Made by a program: the position numbers and the translations under genes
Notes under the pieces: model-generated
Told to the model about the DNA's origin: nothing
Databases searched by the model: none
What the model saw: the letters and a program-made list of their open reading frames with translations, nothing else
Shown: piece after piece, positions 45,991-55,088 of the stretch
How the letters are laid out: every line of letters starts with the position of its first letter
Position numbering within the stretch: position 1 is the stretch's first letter
DNA from: Pseudomonadota bacterium
GTDB lineage: Bacteria; Myxococcota_A; UBA796; CAJQPC01
DNA length: 64,000 nucleotides
Direction: 5' to 3'
Assembly: GCA_024228935.1 (NCBI GenBank)
Contig: JAAESX010000234.1
Location: 1-64,000 of the forward strand

Positions 45991-47007
45991 ATGTCCCGTG
46001 TCGCTCGCAGGATGCAGATGCACGCGACCCCGCGTCGCAGCACGTTCGACCCGGATCAGCACTTCCTCGAGGCCGCCCTTCGCGGGCGCACGGCGCGCAA
46101 GGTCCGGACGCATCTTCGCCGCCTTGAGCCGATGATCCTGATGACCCCTCGGTGGTCCGCCCCTCAAGGATTCCTCGAGGAGTTGGCGCTCGATCTCGCG
46201 ATCGGAGAGCCCGCCGTCGGCTGCCGTACGGTCAGCTTCCGCCCGCTGAAGGGCCGGAACGCCCCCGAGGCCTGGCACTTCATCCTGCAGATCCTCTCTC
46301 AGCTCGCCTCCGATCAGTGGAACGAGCGCGTCGTCCCGATGGTCGCGGGCCGGATCGGCTTCCGGACCGTCGCGCTGGACCTCCTGATGGACGCCCAGGA
46401 GCGCTTCGCCGAGCGTGGCGCCGCCGTGGCGCTGCTCGGACACGGCGCCGAGTACCTGCCGCTCGAGGCCCTCGAGGACCTGTCTCGCATCTGGTCCGAG
46501 TTCGTCGGCTGGTACCCCCACGATCGCAAGGCCACGATGCTGCTCGCCGCGAGCATGGACGTGCCGGCGATGACGCTGGACAACGCCGCTCGCGTCCCCC
46601 TGGCCGACTTCGGCGAGGCCGAGGCCGCCGCCGCGCTCATCTCCCGATCCGGAGCCTCCCCACGTCAGACCCTCGAGAGCGCCGCGCGCTTCTCCGGAGG
46701 CATCCCCGCCGTGGTCGACGCCGTGGGCAAGGGCGCTCGCGAGCAGGGCGGCGTCCCGCGCACTCGCGACGGGCTGATCCGCAGCATGGGCCCGCTGGCC
46801 GTCGAGATCCGCCAGGCCGTGGACATCGTCCGCGCCGACACGTGGCTCTCGGGTCGCCTCGACGAGCTGCTCTCGGGCGAGCCGCTGAAGGAAGAGCCCG
46901 AGCTCGACACGCAGCTGATGACCGCCGGCCTCCTGCGAAAGGTCCGGTTGCCCGGTGAGGATCGCGTGATGCTCCGGGCCCCGGCGATCGGCGCGCTCGT
47001 CAACTGA
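45991..47007 (+). CDS. AAA-like protein with degenerate P-loop
   Basis: 338 residues. The fold order resembles a STAND/ORC-type ATPase: a strand, a would-be Walker A at LEPMILMTPRWSAPQGF with no GKT/S, the Walker B-like region AAVALLGHGAEYLPLEAL, sensor-like KATMLLAASMDV, then lid helices (SPRQTLESAARFSGGIPAVVDAVG) and a C-terminal winged-helix-like part. Without a P-loop lysine it is probably not an ATPase and may bind DNA or protein. It is divergent from the 552-aa HTH-like gene and transcribed from the palindrome promoter. Function unknown. Confidence 0.72.
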   Translation: MSRVARRMQMHATPRRSTFDPDQHFLEAALRGRTARKVRTHLRRLEPMILMTPRWSAPQGFLEELALDLAIGEPAVGCRTVSFRPLKGRNAPEAWHFILQILSQLASDQWNERVVPMVAGRIGFRTVALDLLMDAQERFAERGAAVALLGHGAEYLPLEALEDLSRIWSEFVGWYPHDRKATMLLAASMDVPAMTLDNAARVPLADFGEAEAAAALISRSGASPRQTLESAARFSGGIPAVVDAVGKGAREQGGVPRTRDGLIRSMGPLAVEIRQAVDIVRADTWLSGRLDELLSGEPLKEEPELDTQLMTAGLLRKVRLPGEDRVMLRAPAIGALVN

Positions 47008-47023
47008 CCCAGCCGGCGTCGGG

Positions 47024-47518
47024 CTAGTTCTCCGGCGCTCCAGCGTCGATCCAGGCCTCGACCAGCGCCAGCTCCTCGGCGCTGAGCGGGTCCTGGCCCT
47101 TCGGCATCCGGGCCCCGGCACCGCCGGCATCCACGTGCGTGCCTTCGAGCTTCAGGAACAGGTAGCTGTTCTCCGGGTCGCCAGGATCCACCTTGGGCAT
47201 CGACGGGATGTCCTCGGACATCTCGGTGGTCAGGAAGCCATAGGCAACCGTCGCATCCAGGCTGTTGATCGACTCGCGGTTCAGGTGGCAGCCGTAGTCG
47301 GTGCAGTTGGCCTCGAACAGCGGGACGATGTCCGCGTCGTACGTGGGATCGGTGTCGGCGTCCGAGTCCGCGTCGCTGTCGGCGTCGGTGTCCGCATCGG
47401 CGTCCGAGTCCGTGTCGCTGTCGGCGTCCATGTCCGCGTCGGCCTCGACGATGGCCGAGTCCTGGGGCGGGTCCTTGTCTCCACAACCGAGCAGCGCGAC
47501 GAGCAGCAGCATGAGCAC
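47024..47518 (-). CDS. Lipoprotein with cytochrome-c-like domain
   Basis: 164 residues. Lipobox LLGC, then an Asp/Ser/Ala linker of ~40 residues like that in the FG-GAP lipoprotein. The domain IVPLFEANCTDYGCHLN contains C-X4-C-H, a variant of the CXXCH heme motif. It ends RMPKGQDPLSAEELALVEAW-IDAGAP, which fits small c-type cytochromes of myxobacteria and planctomycetes. Heme binding is likely but unproven given the four-residue spacing. It is anchored outside the cytoplasm. Confidence 0.8.
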   Translation of the reverse strand: MLMLLLVALLGCGDKDPPQDSAIVEADADMDADSDTDSDADADTDADSDADSDADTDPTYDADIVPLFEANCTDYGCHLNRESINSLDATVAYGFLTTEMSEDIPSMPKVDPGDPENSYLFLKLEGTHVDAGGAGARMPKGQDPLSAEELALVEAWIDAGAPEN

Positions 47519-47570
47519 CTCTGTGAGAGCGATTCTCGCCTGACCGCGGGGTTTCAGCGCGGCGAGGAGC

Positions 47571-48485
47571 TCACAGCTTGGGGGTCAGACCGATCACGAC
47601 CGGGATGCCGTCGCGGCTCGGCACCAGGATCTGTTCGTCGCCGGCGTTGACCACCAGCGCCGTGCTCGAGCCCCCGTCGAAGCCCATGCCGTCCACGCAG
47701 CCCAGGCCGCCCAGCACGGTGGCCAGCTCGTTCAGCGTCAGCCCGTTGGTCAGCGAGTCGGTCACGACGATCAGCACGGCGTCGTCGCGATCGACACAGA
47801 CCGCCGTCCGGCGAGCAAGGTCGTGCACCGCGAACCCACGCCCGCCGTAGCGCATGTAGCTGAACGTCTCGCCGTCGCTCATCACCGCGGGGAAGCCCTG
47901 GACGGCGTGCTCGATCCCCTCGAGCGAGGTCATCTTCACGTTTTCGATGCGGGGGCCTCGGATCCGATCGACGAGGAAGTGAGCGGCCCGAGCCGTCCCC
48001 TGGGGCACCCGGACCTCCCCGTCCTGGAGCACCAGCCCGACCGGCGCCTCGTCCGAGAAGAACGAGGCGTTCACGGCCAGCGAGTACCCCTGTCCCAGCT
48101 CCTGGATCGGCACCCGCGCGAAGTCCTCGCGCGCCACCACCCGGAAGTCCCACAGCTCGGGCTCGACGCGAGCGACCACCAGCTCGTGCACGTTCGGGTT
48201 CGGATCGCGTCGGTAGCGGATGCGCGCCAGGCCCAGTCCGTCGTCCAGCTCGTCGAACTCGAGCCCGTCGCGCAAGAAGGCGTCGACCCCGGTCCACACG
48301 CGGCGCCGACGGTGCTCGGCGGAGACCGTGTACCAGACGCTGTCGGCCTGCCACGCCAGCGCGCCGCGGCGCCCTTGGATTCGCAGCTGGTGGAGGAGCG
48401 CCTCACGCTGCCAGACCACCAGCAGCACGGCGAGCACGGCGAGGCCCGCCACCACACTCAGGGCTCGGCGCACCGACGTCATCAC
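47571..48485 (-). CDS. Phosphodiester glycosidase (NAGPA-like) family protein
   Basis: 304 residues with one N-terminal membrane helix (~10-26). The NAGPA domain motifs LAVNASFFSDEAPVGLVLQDG and GFPAVMSDGE appear, with the diagnostic end CVDGMGFDGGSSTALVV near 270. This family cleaves phosphodiester-linked sugars and is often linked to exopolysaccharide. It is probably periplasmic and membrane-anchored. It is divergent from a small lipoprotein gene. Confidence 0.87.
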   Translation of the reverse strand: MMTSVRRALSVVAGLAVLAVLLVVWQREALLHQLRIQGRRGALAWQADSVWYTVSAEHRRRRVWTGVDAFLRDGLEFDELDDGLGLARIRYRRDPNPNVHELVVARVEPELWDFRVVAREDFARVPIQELGQGYSLAVNASFFSDEAPVGLVLQDGEVRVPQGTARAAHFLVDRIRGPRIENVKMTSLEGIEHAVQGFPAVMSDGETFSYMRYGGRGFAVHDLARRTAVCVDRDDAVLIVVTDSLTNGLTLNELATVLGGLGCVDGMGFDGGSSTALVVNAGDEQILVPSRDGIPVVIGLTPKL

Positions 48486-48517
48486 CGGTTAGGCTCCCGC
48501 ATCTCCTGGAGGTTCGC

Positions 48518-48955
48518 ATGATCGCGCTGCTCGTGGCCCTTGGCTGCACCAACAAGGACTCCATCGCCACCGACTCCGGCAACCCCGGAGACAGCGGCGG
48601 GACCGTCGACGACGGGGTCTCTCCGATGGTGACCGACGCCGTCGCCGAGTGCAGCGAGCACACGACGGGCGACACCTTCTACGGCTGGAACTTCGCCGCC
48701 ACGTACAGCGACCCCCAGGGGCTCGGGAACGTGCCGCGGACCTTCCACCTGGTGACCGTCGAGCGCGACGGCAACGTGGTCAAGGAGTCCGAGCTCCTGG
48801 TCTGCGACGACGGCAGCGGTGGCTGCGTCGGCACGGCGACCGACGATCAGCTCGGCACCAGCTGCCCGTCGGCGGACGAGTACACGTTCACGTTCACCAT
48901 CACGGACTACGACGGGAACAGCGGCTCGGCCTCGGTCATCGGCGACGGCCCCTGA
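48518..48955 (+). CDS. Small lipoprotein, unknown
   Basis: 145 residues. Lipobox VALGC (Cys10), a Ser/Gly/Asp linker, then a ~95-residue beta-rich domain (YGWNFAATYSDPQG, TFHLVTVERDGNVV, EYTFTFTITDYDGNSG) with an Ig/cadherin-like feel and Cys pairs (VCDDGSGGC). GGAG precedes the ATG. No family is recognised. Confidence 0.78.
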   Translation: MIALLVALGCTNKDSIATDSGNPGDSGGTVDDGVSPMVTDAVAECSEHTTGDTFYGWNFAATYSDPQGLGNVPRTFHLVTVERDGNVVKESELLVCDDGSGGCVGTATDDQLGTSCPSADEYTFTFTITDYDGNSGSASVIGDGP

Positions 48956-48967
48956 CCCCCGGTTCCC

Positions 48968-50008
48968 CTACTCGTAGGTGACATCGGCGCTCTCGGGGGG
49001 CCAGCCGGCGTCGAACCCGCGCACATCGCCAAGGAACGACAGGGTCAGCTCGTTGGTGAGCTCGTGCACCTGCTCGACCGGCAGCATGTCGTCCTCGCAG
49101 CCGTTCGCGGCGCTCGTGAGGTCACACATGACCGAGAAGCTGAAGTGGCCGGCGTTCCGCACGGTCGCCAGCTCGGCGTCGGGCACCCCCTCCCAGATCG
49201 GCAGGATCTGCTCGTCCATGCTGGTGACGTCGTCCCGGTCGCCGCCGACCACCAGCGTGGGGACCGCGACCTCGGCCAGCCCCTCGCCGAACTCGTCGCG
49301 GCCGACCGGCGTCAGGGGGATGCTCGCCCAGGCGCGCGCGTCCGAGCCGTCCCACCACGGCCCATCGGCGTAGGGCGACACATCGCACAGGAACTCGTCG
49401 TCGCCGGTCTCGCAGTCCGCGGCCAGGCCCTCGACGTCGACGAGCGCACCCGAGATGGCCAGCGAGGTGTAGCCGCCGAAGCTGTGGCCGATGATGGCGT
49501 ACCCCGCCTCGGGGTCCACACAGTCGGCGACCTCGGGCTGCTCGAGGGCCCACTCGAACGCGTCGTCGACGTCCTGGGGCCGACGGATGGCAATCTCGTC
49601 CCGCCGCTCGTCGTCGATGTCGGTCAGCGTGTTGAACACGTGGTCGGGCGCGACGACGACGTAGCCGTGCGCGGCCAGGCGCTCGGTCAGGAAGATGGAC
49701 TGCCAGCGGATGCCGGTGTTGCCGTGGCTGAACACGACCACGGGCAGCGACCCGGCCTCACAGGACACGTCGCCCTGGGTGCGCGCGTCTCCGGTCAGCA
49801 GTCCGTCGTACTCGGCGATGCTCCCCCGGTCTGTGTCGAGTGAGGGCCACCACAGCTGGACGGGCAGATCCAGCGTCGAGCCCGGGATCAGCCCGTCGGT
49901 CGTCACCGGCGTGAACGTGCCGGCGCTATCGGGGGCGTCGAAGTGCGGCTCCAGCTCCGGCTCGCCGCCGGTGCAGGCCAGGAGCCAGACCACGACAGGG
50001 CCGGTCAA
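48968..50008 (-). CDS. Alpha/beta-hydrolase lipoprotein (PAF-acetylhydrolase/DLH-like)
   Basis: About 346 residues. Lipobox LLAC, then VVVFSHGNTG (oxyanion HGxTG), IIGHSFGGYTSL (nucleophile GHSFGG), VVGGDRDDVTS (acid region) and NAGHFSFSVMCD (catalytic His). This matches dienelactone/PAF-acetylhydrolase-like secreted hydrolases. The frame begins at TTG (50008), overlapping the E1 gene stop (TTGA); a GTG five codons later (~49993) is also plausible. The coupling to an E1 enzyme is probably incidental. Confidence 0.85.
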   Translation of the reverse strand: MTGPVVVWLLACTGGEPELEPHFDAPDSAGTFTPVTTDGLIPGSTLDLPVQLWWPSLDTDRGSIAEYDGLLTGDARTQGDVSCEAGSLPVVVFSHGNTGIRWQSIFLTERLAAHGYVVVAPDHVFNTLTDIDDERRDEIAIRRPQDVDDAFEWALEQPEVADCVDPEAGYAIIGHSFGGYTSLAISGALVDVEGLAADCETGDDEFLCDVSPYADGPWWDGSDARAWASIPLTPVGRDEFGEGLAEVAVPTLVVGGDRDDVTSMDEQILPIWEGVPDAELATVRNAGHFSFSVMCDLTSAANGCEDDMLPVEQVHELTNELTLSFLGDVRGFDAGWPPESADVTYE

Positions 50009-52197
50009 GACACGAAGAACCGCGGGGGAACGAAGCTCCAGCTCTTCTTGCCCGACAGCTCGACCTCCATCAGCTCGTGCGCGGCGGCGGCGATGTCCTT
50101 GTCCGTCAGGATCGTCGCGGCCTCGAGCTTCAGGCTCTGGGCGATGCCGGGGATGTTCTTCTGGCCGAGCGCTCGCGTCGGCAGGCCGGGGATGGCCTCG
50201 ATGGCGGCGCCCTGGATGCTGCGGACGAAGCCGGCGAAGTTCCGGTCCTCGGCGGCCACCAGCAGGCGGCCCGTGCGACCGGCGCTCTCGAGCACCAGGT
50301 CCATGTCCGGCGGGACGAGCGTGCGCAGGTCGATGACCTCGCAGTCGATGCCCTGGCCAGCAAGCACCTTGGCGGCGCTCATCGCGGTCCAGACGGCCCG
50401 ACCCCAGGCCACGACGGTGACGTCCCGACCCGGGCGACGGATGACGCCCTTGCCGAACGGCACCCGCAGGTCCGCGTCGATGTCCGGGATCTCGCCGCGC
50501 ATGACGGCCTTCTTAATCTTGTTGACGCTCTCGTCGTCCGTCGGCTCGCCGGGGAACGCCGGGCCCAGGCTCTGGCGGTACATCCACTTGGGCTCGAGGC
50601 AGACGACGGGGCCGTCGTACTCGGACGCGGTCCGCAGCAGGCCGTAGACGTCCCAGCTGGTGCTCGGCATCAGGATGACGAGGCCGGGGATCGGCGTGAA
50701 GTACCCGTCGACCGACATCGAGTGGTACACGGCGCCGCCGCCGAAGGGGTCGGTGGGCATACGCAGCGTCAGGCGGCTGGTGGTCTGGCCGTTCGAGGCC
50801 CACCACATGGTGCCCAGGTAGACGAGCCAGTGGAACGCGTTCAGCGAGTAGTCGCCGAACTGGATCTCCGGCAGCGCGTGCAGGTCGTCGTGCAGCCCGA
50901 GGCCCGTGGCCGTGCCCAGGATGAGCGGCTCGTTCAGCGGCGCGTCGATGACGCGGTCCGGGTACTTCTTGTGGAGCCCGGCGGTGGCCTGCATGACGCC
51001 GCCCAGCTTGGCGACGTCCTGGCCGAGGATGACGCCCCTGCCCGAGGCCAGGACGTGGTCCAGCGCGGACCGGATGGCGGCGCCGTACGTGATGTTCGTC
51101 TCGCCGGCCTGGGCGGTCGACTCGACGACGGCGGGCAGCGGCGGGCGGATGTGCTCGAGCACGCTCTCATCAGGCGGATCGGGCTCGGCCCGGACCTCGT
51201 CGAACACCGCGCGGATGTCCTCGTCGGCGCGGCCCATGATGCGGCCCAGGTCGTGGTGACCGAAGAAGTCGCGGCCCGTTCCCTCGACCCGCTTCATGAT
51301 GTCGGCGTCTTCCAGCACGCCAGCGGCGACGAGCTCCTGACCCCAGGCGACGAGCGGGTCGGCCTGCTTCAGATCGAAGGTCATGTCGGCGGCGCTGCTG
51401 TGCCCGTTGAAGCGAGGCAGCGAGTGCACGTGGAAGAAGATCGGCTTCTGCTCGTCGAGCACGTACTGGAGCGCCTCGACGGTCGTCTCGTAGGTCTCGG
51501 TGAAGTCGCCGCCGTTGCAGCTGAAGAAGCGGATGCCGAAGCCCTCGGCGTACTTCTCGAAGCTCTTGATGCCGCGGCCCTCGTCGGGCGTGGTGCTGAT
51601 GGCGATGCCGTTGTCGGTGACCATGAGCACGACCGGCACCTGCCAGACGCTGGCGGCGTTCATCGCATCGTGGAGGTCGCCCTCGGCGCTCGTGCCGTCG
51701 CCGATGATGCCCATCGCCACGCCGCGCTCGCCCTTCTTCTTCATGCCCAGCGCGTACCCGGCGGCCTTGCCGAGCTGCATCCCGACAGGCGACTGGACCG
51801 GCAACACACCCATCGTCGGCAGGTCCAGGTGGTAGACCATCTGCCGCCCGCGGGAGATCGGGTCGGTGTCCTTGCTGAACTGCTGGCGCAGCATCGTGCG
51901 CGTGAAGTCGCCGTACCCGTTGAGCGCGCACCAGGTCGCGATCATGCAGCCCGACCGGTAGTGCGGGACGATCCCGAAGTTCTCAGGCGTGAGCCCGACC
52001 TTCTTCAGCGCGAGCGCGGTGGCGGCGCCGTGGACCTCTTCGCCGGGCCCCCAGATGGCGAACTTGACCTCGCCGCGTGAGGCGAGCCGGACGATGTGCT
52101 CCTCGGTCGAGCGGCTGCGGACAGCCTGCTCGTACGCGAACGCGAGCTCCTCGTTCGAGAGCGCCGGAAGCTGGGAGTCGGGGGCGAGCTCGGACAT
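50005..52197 (-). CDS. Fused E1 alpha-beta 2-oxoacid dehydrogenase
   Basis: 730 residues. The N-terminal ~380 residues are an E1 alpha subunit, with the TPP motif GDGTSAEGDL...VTDN and HYRSGCMIATW. The C-terminal ~340 residues are an E1 beta (transketolase-like) domain, with ALDHVLASGRGVILGQDVAK, PLNEPLILGTATGLGL and a C-terminal transketolase lobe. The two subunits, usually separate genes, are in one chain, as in some branched-chain or acetoin-type dehydrogenases. It decarboxylates a 2-oxoacid and passes the acyl group to an E2, which is not in the window. The substrate cannot be fixed. Confidence 0.92.
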   Translation of the reverse strand: MSELAPDSQLPALSNEELAFAYEQAVRSRSTEEHIVRLASRGEVKFAIWGPGEEVHGAATALALKKVGLTPENFGIVPHYRSGCMIATWCALNGYGDFTRTMLRQQFSKDTDPISRGRQMVYHLDLPTMGVLPVQSPVGMQLGKAAGYALGMKKKGERGVAMGIIGDGTSAEGDLHDAMNAASVWQVPVVLMVTDNGIAISTTPDEGRGIKSFEKYAEGFGIRFFSCNGGDFTETYETTVEALQYVLDEQKPIFFHVHSLPRFNGHSSAADMTFDLKQADPLVAWGQELVAAGVLEDADIMKRVEGTGRDFFGHHDLGRIMGRADEDIRAVFDEVRAEPDPPDESVLEHIRPPLPAVVESTAQAGETNITYGAAIRSALDHVLASGRGVILGQDVAKLGGVMQATAGLHKKYPDRVIDAPLNEPLILGTATGLGLHDDLHALPEIQFGDYSLNAFHWLVYLGTMWWASNGQTTSRLTLRMPTDPFGGGAVYHSMSVDGYFTPIPGLVILMPSTSWDVYGLLRTASEYDGPVVCLEPKWMYRQSLGPAFPGEPTDDESVNKIKKAVMRGEIPDIDADLRVPFGKGVIRRPGRDVTVVAWGRAVWTAMSAAKVLAGQGIDCEVIDLRTLVPPDMDLVLESAGRTGRLLVAAEDRNFAGFVRSIQGAAIEAIPGLPTRALGQKNIPGIAQSLKLEAATILTDKDIAAAAHELMEVELSGKKSWSFVPPRFFVS

Positions 52198-52224
52198 CGG
52201 GGCACTCCTGTCAGGGAGCGCCTC

Positions 52225-53745
52225 CTAACGGCTTCGGCGACGCCTTCCCAAGAGCGCGAGGCCGAACAGTCCGAGCAGGGCGCCCGCACCCGTCGTGGTG
52301 CTCGCGCAGCCCAGGCCACCACCGCCGCGGTAGCCGCCTCCAACGTCCTCGACGGCGGTGTCACCGGTGTCGAGCTCCGGCTCGCTGTCGACCGGCGGAT
52401 CGGTGTCCTCGGGAGGATCGGTGTCCTCGGGGGGATCGGTGTCGACGGGCTCGTCGATGTCGTCCGAGGCGTCCAGCGGATCGGTCCCCCGGTCCACTTC
52501 CTCGCCGTCCCAGACCGAGCCGCCGTCGGTGTCCGGGTCCTTCGGGTCGGTGCCGAAGACGGTGATCTCCTCGAGCGTCGACAGGCCGTCGCCGTCGTCG
52601 TCGGCATCCACCCAGTCGGGCAGGCCGTCGCCGTCGGTGTCGCCGCGCTCGTCGATCGTCGGGATCGAGTCGCCGTCGTCGTCGGTGTCCAGGTGATCGC
52701 GCGTGCCGTCGCCGTCGGTGTCCTGGCCCTGCTCGTCGAAGGTCGGGATGCCGTCGCCGTCGTCGTCGTCGTCCAGGTAGTCGGGGATGCCGTCCTCGTC
52801 GCTGTCCTGCTCCTCGGGCGTGTTCGACCAGAGCTGTTCCTTGCGCGTCTTGACGCCGTCACCGTCATCATCGGTGTCGAGGTAGTCGGGGATGCCGTCC
52901 CCATCGGTGTCGTCGTTGTCGAGGTCCCCGTCCCCGTCGATGTCCTCGTCCAGGTCGAAGACCCGGTCCCCGTCCGTGTCGAGCTGCGCACAGATCGAGA
53001 TGTCGAGCGGCGAGACCAGCTCGACGTCGATGCCAGCCTGGCTGCCGGCGTAGAGCCCCAGGCGCCCGATGGGGAAGCTCCCCGTCTCGCTGAACTCCAG
53101 CGTGCCGTCGACCCAGACGTCGATCGAGTCGCGGTCGTACTCGACGACGAAGCTGTAGCTGGTCTCGTCCTCGTACCCGGACGCGCTGTAGTTCGTGGCG
53201 CGGTTCACCTCGGCCACGGCGTCGCGATGGCAGTACGCGTCGATCGGCGAGAGGATCCGACCGTCGACCTGCGAGAGCGCCATGCCCTCGGTCGCGGTGC
53301 ACGTGGTCATGTCCTGGTCGCTCTGCTTCCAGTCGACCAGCACGTACTCGGCACCGAGCGCGTCGAAGTCGCCCTCCTGGTACCCGATCACGAACCCGAT
53401 GAAGTCGTCGTCGCCTTCGTCGGCGACCTCGATCTCGAACTCGAGCGTCGTCCCGGTCATGGGCAGGTTGGTCATGTAGACCGAGGGGGCCGCGTTCTCG
53501 GTCTGGTGGACCCGGTGTGCGTCGCCCGAGAGGATCCAGTCGGCCTCCGGCGTGCCGGTCATCTGCTCGGTGAAGTCGAGGTTGAAGTCCGCCTGTGCGC
53601 ACTCCCATCCCGTCTCCGGCAAGCACGAGGCGTTGCAGCCGTCCAACACGTCCGTGTTGCCGTCGTCGCAGATCTCGCCAGAGTCGAGGATGCCGTCGCC
53701 GCACGCAGCGTGCGCGGTCGAGAACGAAGCCAAAAGCCAGAGCAT
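52225..53745 (-). CDS. Secreted MYXO-CTERM protein with TSP3-type repeats
   Basis: 506 residues. A signal peptide (LWLLASFSTAHA) precedes a Myxococcus Cys-rich repeat (CGDGILDSGEICDDGNTD... CNASC). A lectin/LamG-like beta domain spans ~55-250. Then come thrombospondin-type-3 Ca repeats (DTDGDGIPDYLDTDDDGDG and copies, ~265-420) and a Pro/Asp linker. The C-terminal sorting tag is GLGCAS, a hydrophobic helix, then RRRRSR. This tag is typical of myxobacterial surface export. GGAGG lies ahead of the ATG. A decayed relative lies at 58503-59977. Confidence 0.9.
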   Translation of the reverse strand: MLWLLASFSTAHAACGDGILDSGEICDDGNTDVLDGCNASCLPETGWECAQADFNLDFTEQMTGTPEADWILSGDAHRVHQTENAAPSVYMTNLPMTGTTLEFEIEVADEGDDDFIGFVIGYQEGDFDALGAEYVLVDWKQSDQDMTTCTATEGMALSQVDGRILSPIDAYCHRDAVAEVNRATNYSASGYEDETSYSFVVEYDRDSIDVWVDGTLEFSETGSFPIGRLGLYAGSQAGIDVELVSPLDISICAQLDTDGDRVFDLDEDIDGDGDLDNDDTDGDGIPDYLDTDDDGDGVKTRKEQLWSNTPEEQDSDEDGIPDYLDDDDDGDGIPTFDEQGQDTDGDGTRDHLDTDDDGDSIPTIDERGDTDGDGLPDWVDADDDGDGLSTLEEITVFGTDPKDPDTDGGSVWDGEEVDRGTDPLDASDDIDEPVDTDPPEDTDPPEDTDPPVDSEPELDTGDTAVEDVGGGYRGGGGLGCASTTTGAGALLGLFGLALLGRRRRSR

Positions 53746-53805
53746 GGTTGAACCTCCGCGGCCAACATTGTCGGCGATGAGTGTCTTCGCTCTTGCAGCC
53801 GCCTG

Positions 53806-55026
53806 TCAGATCACCATCGACTCGCCGTGCGAGAACGGCCGCCCGATGCGGAACGAGGCCAGCTCGGCGTCCTCTCCCAGGACCTCGACCGAGTCTATTG
53901 AGCGCCCGGCTTGCGCCAGGCATGCGGCCACACGCGCCGCGAAGGGTCCGAACATGGCCCCGTGGCCCGAGAACCCGACGAGCCGGATCAGGTTCGGCAC
54001 CTGGGGGTCGACGTCCAGGAACGGGTTGTGGTCCGGCGTCGTGCCGTAGAAGCCGGCGGTGGTCGCGACGATGCCCGCGAACTCCCCGACCGGCGGCAGG
54101 ACCTCGGCGAGCGCCATCCAGGCCTCGAACGGCCGGGCGTCGATGCCCGACTTGTGGCTGTGGGCCGCCTCGACCGCGTCCTGGTCCTCGTAGGTGAAGT
54201 CCGCGGAGACGTCCGGCGCGCTGTGCTTCCACCCAACCATCAGCGAGCCGCTGTTCTCGGGCCGGCAGTACGTGCCGCTGGGCGCGATGGTCAGCGGCAT
54301 CGCCATCAGCTCGGCGGGACTCATGGCGTCCCCCCGCTCGAGGAACCAGAGGTACCTCTTGTAGGCGGCGACGGGGAGATCGAGCCCACCGAGAAGCGGC
54401 CCGACCCGACGGGTCCAGGCGTTCGTGGCGTCGACGAAGACGTCCCCTTCGACGCGCCCCTTCGAGGTCTGGACCGCCACCAGGCAACCTCCGGCGTGCT
54501 CAGCCCCCGTGACGATGGCGTTCTGGCGGAGCTCGCCGCCTCGCATGCGAAGCGCGGTTGCCGCCTCGTTGTAGACGACCTCGGGACGCAGGAAGCCATC
54601 GGTCGGGCAGTGCGTGCCACCCAGGATCGTGTCGGCGTCGACGAAGGGAAAGCGGTCGGCCACCTCGGCGGCGTTGAGCGCCTCGACCTCGGTGAGCCCC
54701 CACGCGTGCTGGTCCGCCACGCGAGCCTGCGCGGCCTCCCACTGGCCCTCGGTGTCGTAGAGGAACAGGTAGCCGTTCTGCTGGATGGGCTCGCCGCCCC
54801 CGCCCATCGTCTCGGCCCAGTCGCGGTAGACCCCGACCGAGTAGCGCATGCCGAGCACGGTCTCACGCGTGGAGAACTGCTGGCGGATCCCCGCTGCGGT
54901 GCGACTGCTCGAGCCGGCGCCGACGTGCTGGCCCTCGACCACCACGACGTCCCAGCCGTCGGCAAGGAGCTCGCACGCGGTGAGCGTTCCCGTGATGCCA
55001 CCCCCGATGACGACCGCTCGACCCAC
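53806..55026 (-). CDS. FAD-dependent oxidoreductase (DAO/sarcosine-oxidase-like)
   Basis: 406 residues. N-terminal dinucleotide-binding motif VIGGGITGTL (6-15), with E31 ending strand 2. The DAO blocks SSRTAAGIRQQF, GTHCPTDGFLRPEVVYNEA and the C-terminal GFYGTTPDHNPFLD...GFSGHGAMFGP are present. Such enzymes oxidise amines or amino acids at N- or C-alpha. No signal peptide. It stands alone, divergent from the START-like pair. Confidence 0.9.
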   Translation of the reverse strand: MGRAVVIGGGITGTLTACELLADGWDVVVVEGQHVGAGSSSRTAAGIRQQFSTRETVLGMRYSVGVYRDWAETMGGGGEPIQQNGYLFLYDTEGQWEAAQARVADQHAWGLTEVEALNAAEVADRFPFVDADTILGGTHCPTDGFLRPEVVYNEAATALRMRGGELRQNAIVTGAEHAGGCLVAVQTSKGRVEGDVFVDATNAWTRRVGPLLGGLDLPVAAYKRYLWFLERGDAMSPAELMAMPLTIAPSGTYCRPENSGSLMVGWKHSAPDVSADFTYEDQDAVEAAHSHKSGIDARPFEAWMALAEVLPPVGEFAGIVATTAGFYGTTPDHNPFLDVDPQVPNLIRLVGFSGHGAMFGPFAARVAACLAQAGRSIDSVEVLGEDAELASFRIGRPFSHGESMVI

Positions 55027-55088
55027 AGCACCTCCGGCGCCGGAGTCTACCGGGTCCTCGCGGTGTTAGCGTCCGCGAGGAGGCTTCC

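Noticed and set aside
44226..47007. Calling the divergent pair a known defence system
   Set aside because: No nuclease, effector or intact ATPase motif can be read; the resemblance of the HTH-like domain to defence proteins is not verifiable here.
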